From Dyadobacter chenhuakuii (GTDB lineage Bacteria > Bacteroidota > Bacteroidia > Cytophagales > Spirosomataceae), in the NCBI RefSeq assembly GCF_023821985.2, contig NZ_CP098805.1:2294001-2358000 (forward strand): 64,000 nt of DNA, in the 5' to 3' direction. The notes under the pieces are model-generated. The model was given only the letters and a program-made list of their open reading frames with translations. It had not been told where the DNA came from and ran no database searches. Positions 63,156 through 64,000 of this stretch are shown here, in pieces (the first letter of the stretch is position 1; the number at the start of each line of letters is the position of its first letter). The position numbers were made by a program, and so were the translations under genes.

Positions 63156-64000
63156 TTAAAAAGTTACACGTACACCTGCATTAAGTACTCGCGATTGCGG
63201 ATAGTATTGTCCGTTTGAGCTTGTAGATTCCGGATCCCAGATCTTAATCTTGTCAAATGTGAACAAGTTAAGTCCGTTAACATACAGTCTCAGGTTACCC
63301 AAACCGATTTTGCTTCCAATTTCAGAAGGCAGATTGTAACCAAGCTCAATGTTTTTAAGACGCAGATAATTGTTGCTTCTCAGGAAATAAGTGTTGGCAC
63401 CGGCGTTGTCGAAATTGGTATAATAAGTGTTATTTCTGTTGGCCAGCCTAGGTTCTGTTGAACTTGGATTATCGATGGTCCAGCGGTTATCATATGCATA
63501 TTGCAGATAGTTACCAATGTCACCCGACTCCGTTTGTCCAATGTACTGCAACCCGCCTAATGCGCCCTGGAACAGGATTGAAAGGTCAAATGCTTTGTAA
63601 CCTAAGTTGATCGACGCACCGCCGGTGAATTGCGGACGGTTTGTTTTTTCAGATCTTACTTTATCATCAGCTGTGATTCTTCCATCTCCGTTGATATCCT
63701 TAAACTTCATGTCACCCGGACGGATCGTTCCTGTGATACCTTTGTAATCCAATGGGTTGGCATCAACTTCGCTCTGATCGCGGAACACACCGTCGTACTG
63801 ATACGCCAGGAATGAGTTATATGGCATTCCCGTTGTCTGCTGGTACGTAGGTGCACCCGGCGTTTCATCCCAAAATTTGATCTGGTTCTTCGCATAACCA
63901 CCATTCACGCTCACAGAGTAAGTAAAGTCGTCTAAGCTGCCATCATAGCTCACTTTGAATTCCCATCCTTTGTTTTGCAGCTTACCCAGGTTTTGAGGAG
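63156..64000 (-). CDS. SusC/RagA-family TonB-dependent transporter, 3' part only
   Basis: The frame runs through the right edge of the window, so only about 280 C-terminal residues are present. Visible signatures are NLGKLQNKGWEFKVSYDG, GYAKNQIKFWDE, FKDINGDGRITADDKV, the Phe/Trp-rich beta-strand repeats and the end GLNLFTFDKIKIWDPEST...NAGVRVTF with a terminal aromatic residue for BAM recognition. It forms the outer-membrane barrel that imports the ligand bound by SusD, energised by TonB. The plug domain and any anti-sigma partner are outside the window. Confidence 0.93.
   Translation of the reverse strand, partial: PQNLGKLQNKGWEFKVSYDGSLDDFTYSVSVNGGYAKNQIKFWDETPGAPTYQQTTGMPYNSFLAYQYDGVFRDQSEVDANPLDYKGITGTIRPGDMKFKDINGDGRITADDKVRSEKTNRPQFTGGASINLGYKAFDLSILFQGALGGLQYIGQTESGDIGNYLQYAYDNRWTIDNPSSTEPRLANRNNTYYTNFDNAGANTYFLRSNNYLRLKNIELGYNLPSEIGSKIGLGNLRLYVNGLNLFTFDKIKIWDPESTSSNGQYYPQSRVLNAGVRVTF

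Overview
The window looks like a chromosome segment of a Bacteroidota bacterium of the Cytophagales, most like Dyadobacter or Spirosoma. The signs are three proteins with type IX secretion (T9SS) C-terminal signals, a SusC/SusD pair, a DUF2723 protein, DUF4097 operons, a zeaxanthin-type carotenoid cluster, promoters of the TTTG/TAnnTTTG kind and weak Shine-Dalgarno sequences. The genus is inferred. No rRNA, tRNA, CRISPR array, insertion sequence or prophage was recognised. Both ends cut genes: a family 2 glycosyltransferase on the left and a SusC-type receptor on the right.

Layout. 1-7.7 kb: glycosyltransferase, flavin monooxygenase, and surface proteins (S74/YadA-head protein, T9SS cargo, choice-of-anchor A protein). 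7.7-17.5 kb: pigment region. An XRE/S24 repressor is divergent from a CarH-type B12-binding MerR regulator, which leads crtI-crtB-idi-crtZ-crtY. Facing it is a three-gene operon encoding a UbiA prenyltransferase fused to a type III polyketide synthase, a methyltransferase and a flavoprotein. 17.6-30 kb: EamA transporter, cysteine desulfurase, sulfatase, PIN toxin-antitoxin pair, ThuA protein, M1 peptidase with T9SS tail, a Ser/Thr/Pro-rich secreted protein, DUF899 protein and a quinoprotein dehydrogenase with an inserted cytochrome c. 30-37 kb: DoxX/HxlR pair, secreted protein, GH13 trehalose-synthase-like enzyme, DUF2723 protein. 37-44.8 kb: two-component system, candidate small RNA, ECF sigma/HEAT anti-sigma/two DUF4097 proteins, two small unknown gene pairs. 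44.8-53 kb: enolase-superfamily enzyme, and a phosphorelay set (OmpR regulator, Hpt protein, 1864-residue hybrid kinase with a degenerate kinase-like domain). 53-59.5 kb: styrene-monooxygenase-like flavoprotein, PaoABC-type molybdenum oxidoreductase, Tat-exported aldo/keto reductase. 59.6-64 kb: small lipoprotein, two PepSY-like paralogues, SusD and SusC.

How the genes work together. CrtI, CrtB, CrtZ and CrtY with Idi are enough to take geranylgeranyl diphosphate to zeaxanthin. The regulator keeps the W-x9-EH and HxxG residues of B12 photoreceptors, and a perfect 11-bp inverted repeat overlaps the -7 box of its own promoter, with a 10-nt half-site repeated before idi. This suggests a light-switched, autoregulated pigment operon. 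The opposing operon resembles the Streptomyces alkylquinone set (type III PKS, methyltransferase, flavin hydroxylase), but the synthase is joined to a membrane prenyltransferase. It is the best candidate here for an undescribed pathway, possibly to a prenylated, methylated and oxidised polyketide. All functions are inferred from motifs and context; no database search was possible.
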